Positions 32,810-33,983 of a stretch of 33,983 nt of DNA are shown here, one piece after another (the stretch's first letter is position 1; every line of letters starts with the position of its first letter). The position numbers were made by a program, and so were the translations under genes. The notes beneath the pieces were generated by a model. That model did no database searches. It was not told where the DNA came from and was given only the letters and a program-made list of their open reading frames with translations. Source of the DNA: Alphaproteobacteria bacterium (lineage in GTDB: Bacteria > Pseudomonadota > Alphaproteobacteria > JAPYRI01); assembly GCA_029941135.1 (NCBI GenBank), contig JAPYRI010000025.1, positions 1 through 33,983 on the forward strand. Direction: 5' to 3'.

Positions 32810-33223
32810 ATGACCGAAAAAGTTGCCGAGAAAAAACTAACGCTGACGGACGAAGAATGGCGCGCGCGGCTGACCGATGAAGAATATAACGTGTGCCGCC
32901 AGAAGGGCACCGAGCCCGCGTTCTCCGGCCGCTATTGGGACACCAAAACCGCGGGCACTTATGTGTGCGCGGGCTGCGGCCAAGACCTGTTTTCGTCCAC
33001 GACCAAGTTCGACTCAAAGAGCGGCTGGCCAAGCTTCACCCAAGCTATCGACGAAGGCCGGGTCCAAAACGAGAGCGACGTGAGCTACGGCATGACGCGC
33101 ACGGAAGTTTTGTGCAGTCGCTGCGACAGCCATCTCGGTCACGTGTTCCCGGACGGCCCGGCGCCCACGGGGCAACGGTACTGTATGAACTCAGCATCCT
33201 TGAAACTAAAACCGGGCGAATGA
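32810..33223 (+). CDS. msrB: Peptide-methionine (R)-S-oxide reductase MsrB
   Basis: Reduces the R-epimer of methionine sulfoxide in proteins. The 137-residue domain is full length. The zinc site is complete (C53-x2-C56 and C102-x2-C105), GWPSF is at 72-76, and the catalytic C125 lies in RYCMNSASL. No cysteine is found in the usual resolving region near residues 60-70, so recycling may use thioredoxin directly. AGGAGG lies about 5 bases before the ATG. It is GC-richer than most of the window and is followed 10 bases later by a desaturase gene. Confidence 0.96.
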   Translation: MTEKVAEKKLTLTDEEWRARLTDEEYNVCRQKGTEPAFSGRYWDTKTAGTYVCAGCGQDLFSSTTKFDSKSGWPSFTQAIDEGRVQNESDVSYGMTRTEVLCSRCDSHLGHVFPDGPAPTGQRYCMNSASLKLKPGE

Positions 33224-33233
33224 ACGCGTCTTT

Positions 33234-33983
33234 ATGACCGACACGACGACCGAGTCGACAGCGCAAGACACGACGGCCCAAGTTACGACCGAAGCCGCGA
33301 CGGGCACAGCTGCGGGCGAAGAGTTCCGTGTGCAAGCGCGGCAAGGCCTGCCGCCGGCGGAAATAAAGCGTCTGACCAAACTCTCGGCGACCGAAGGCGC
33401 ATGGTGCGTCGTGCATATTCTGTTGCTGATCGGCGGCACGGTCACCACTGCCGTTCTGTGGTGGCACCCGCTGGTGATCATCCCCGCGATCATCGTCGTG
33501 AGTGCGGGCCAGCACGCGCTTGCGGTTCTGTCCCACGAGGCCGGGCACTATCGGCTGTTCAACAACCGCCCGCTGAATGATTTCGTGGGCGTCGTGGCGG
33601 GCATGGTCATTGGCGTGTCGAACGGCTGCTACCGCATCGTCCATCGGCTGCATCACAATCACCTGTATGAAGCAAACGACCCGGACCTGCCGCTGATGGC
33701 CGGCTACCCGCGCGGCAAAAGCTACCTCGCCAAACGGCTCCTGAAAGACCTGCTCGGTCTGACGGCGCACAAAAACTACGCCTACTTTTTCGGCGCGCCG
33801 GGCACTTCTAATCAAGGGGATGGAAAACCAAAATTGCTCGACGACACATCGCCCCGCCTCAAGCGCGCAGCCCTGCGCGAGCGCTGGCTGGTCATCGGTT
33901 TTCACATCGCAGCAATGGGGGTCGCCTTTGCGAGTGGCTGGGGCGTGGAATATCTGCTGCTGTGGATCTTGCCTCTCCTGACC
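33234..33983 (+). CDS. Fatty acid desaturase, N-terminal part (runs off the window)
   Basis: The open frame continues through the window end, giving 250 residues of a membrane di-iron desaturase. The N-terminus is Thr/Ala-rich and probably disordered to about residue 30. Hydrophobic segments follow at about 58-77 and 80-98. The first histidine box is H101-x3-H105 (SHEAGH) and the second is H137-x2-H140-H141 (HRLHHNH). The third box lies beyond the window. It starts 10 bases after msrB, so both may be co-transcribed. Substrate specificity (acyl lipid, sphingolipid or other) cannot be judged without the C-terminus. Confidence 0.85.
   Translation, partial: MTDTTTESTAQDTTAQVTTEAATGTAAGEEFRVQARQGLPPAEIKRLTKLSATEGAWCVVHILLLIGGTVTTAVLWWHPLVIIPAIIVVSAGQHALAVLSHEAGHYRLFNNRPLNDFVGVVAGMVIGVSNGCYRIVHRLHHNHLYEANDPDLPLMAGYPRGKSYLAKRLLKDLLGLTAHKNYAYFFGAPGTSNQGDGKPKLLDDTSPRLKRAALRERWLVIGFHIAAMGVAFASGWGVEYLLLWILPLLT

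Noticed and set aside
33045-33905. Antisense open frame of 286 codons across msrB and the desaturase.
   Set aside because: Both plus-strand genes have intact catalytic motifs; high GC removes stop codons from the opposite strand, and the antisense product is Arg-rich without a recognisable fold.

Overview
The window looks like chromosomal DNA of an alphaproteobacterium, possibly an uncultured Rhodospirillales-like lineage. The support is a DUF2336-type protein fragment at the left edge, the linked sfsA-map-radC cluster, a 3'-CCA-encoding tRNA-Leu, a small heat-shock gene with a ROSE-like leader, and intermediate base composition that becomes clearly GC-richer at the right end. I cannot name a genus from sequence alone. 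There are no integrases, transposases, phage genes or CRISPR arrays.

Layout. 1-3935: a DUF2336 N-terminus (minus, cut by the edge), a DnaQ-like exonuclease, a fold-type I aminotransferase with altered PLP-site residues overlapping an exported methyltransferase, and a luciferase-like oxidoreductase. 3993-6320 (minus): sfsA, map and radC, with a 14-bp tandem repeat at the end of sfsA. 6514-9810 (plus): a CinA/MoaB-type protein, a gamma-carbonic anhydrase, an NTF2-like protein, an unknown protein and a quinone oxidoreductase translationally coupled to it. 9905-9991: tRNA-Leu(UAA). 10059-13728: small proteins, Hsp20 with a probable sigma-32 promoter and a strong terminator, a rhodanese-MFS exporter pair and an acidic unknown protein.

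13741-23354 is a catabolic-looking region: acetamidase/formamidase, an epoxide-hydrolase-like NTF2 protein, an SMP-30 lactonase, hydantoinase/oxoprolinase subunits HyuA and HyuB, a class III aminotransferase, an internally deleted acyl-CoA dehydrogenase and a zinc alcohol dehydrogenase. Together these could open amide or cyclic-imide rings with ATP, move amino groups and oxidise the carbon skeleton. The substrate cannot be read from sequence.

23437-28981 holds cobyric acid synthase cobQ, whose stop overlaps the start of glcD by one base, followed by glcE and glcF (glycolate oxidase). The right end has a SHOCT lipoprotein (minus), an exported protein of about 21 Sel1 repeats, msrB and a fatty acid desaturase cut by the edge.

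The observations most worth following up are the acyl-CoA dehydrogenase 'ends-only' ORF (21723-22322), the aminotransferase with Asn/Met replacing canonical PLP contacts, the thermosensor-like Hsp20 leader, and the composition change running through the Sel1 gene.
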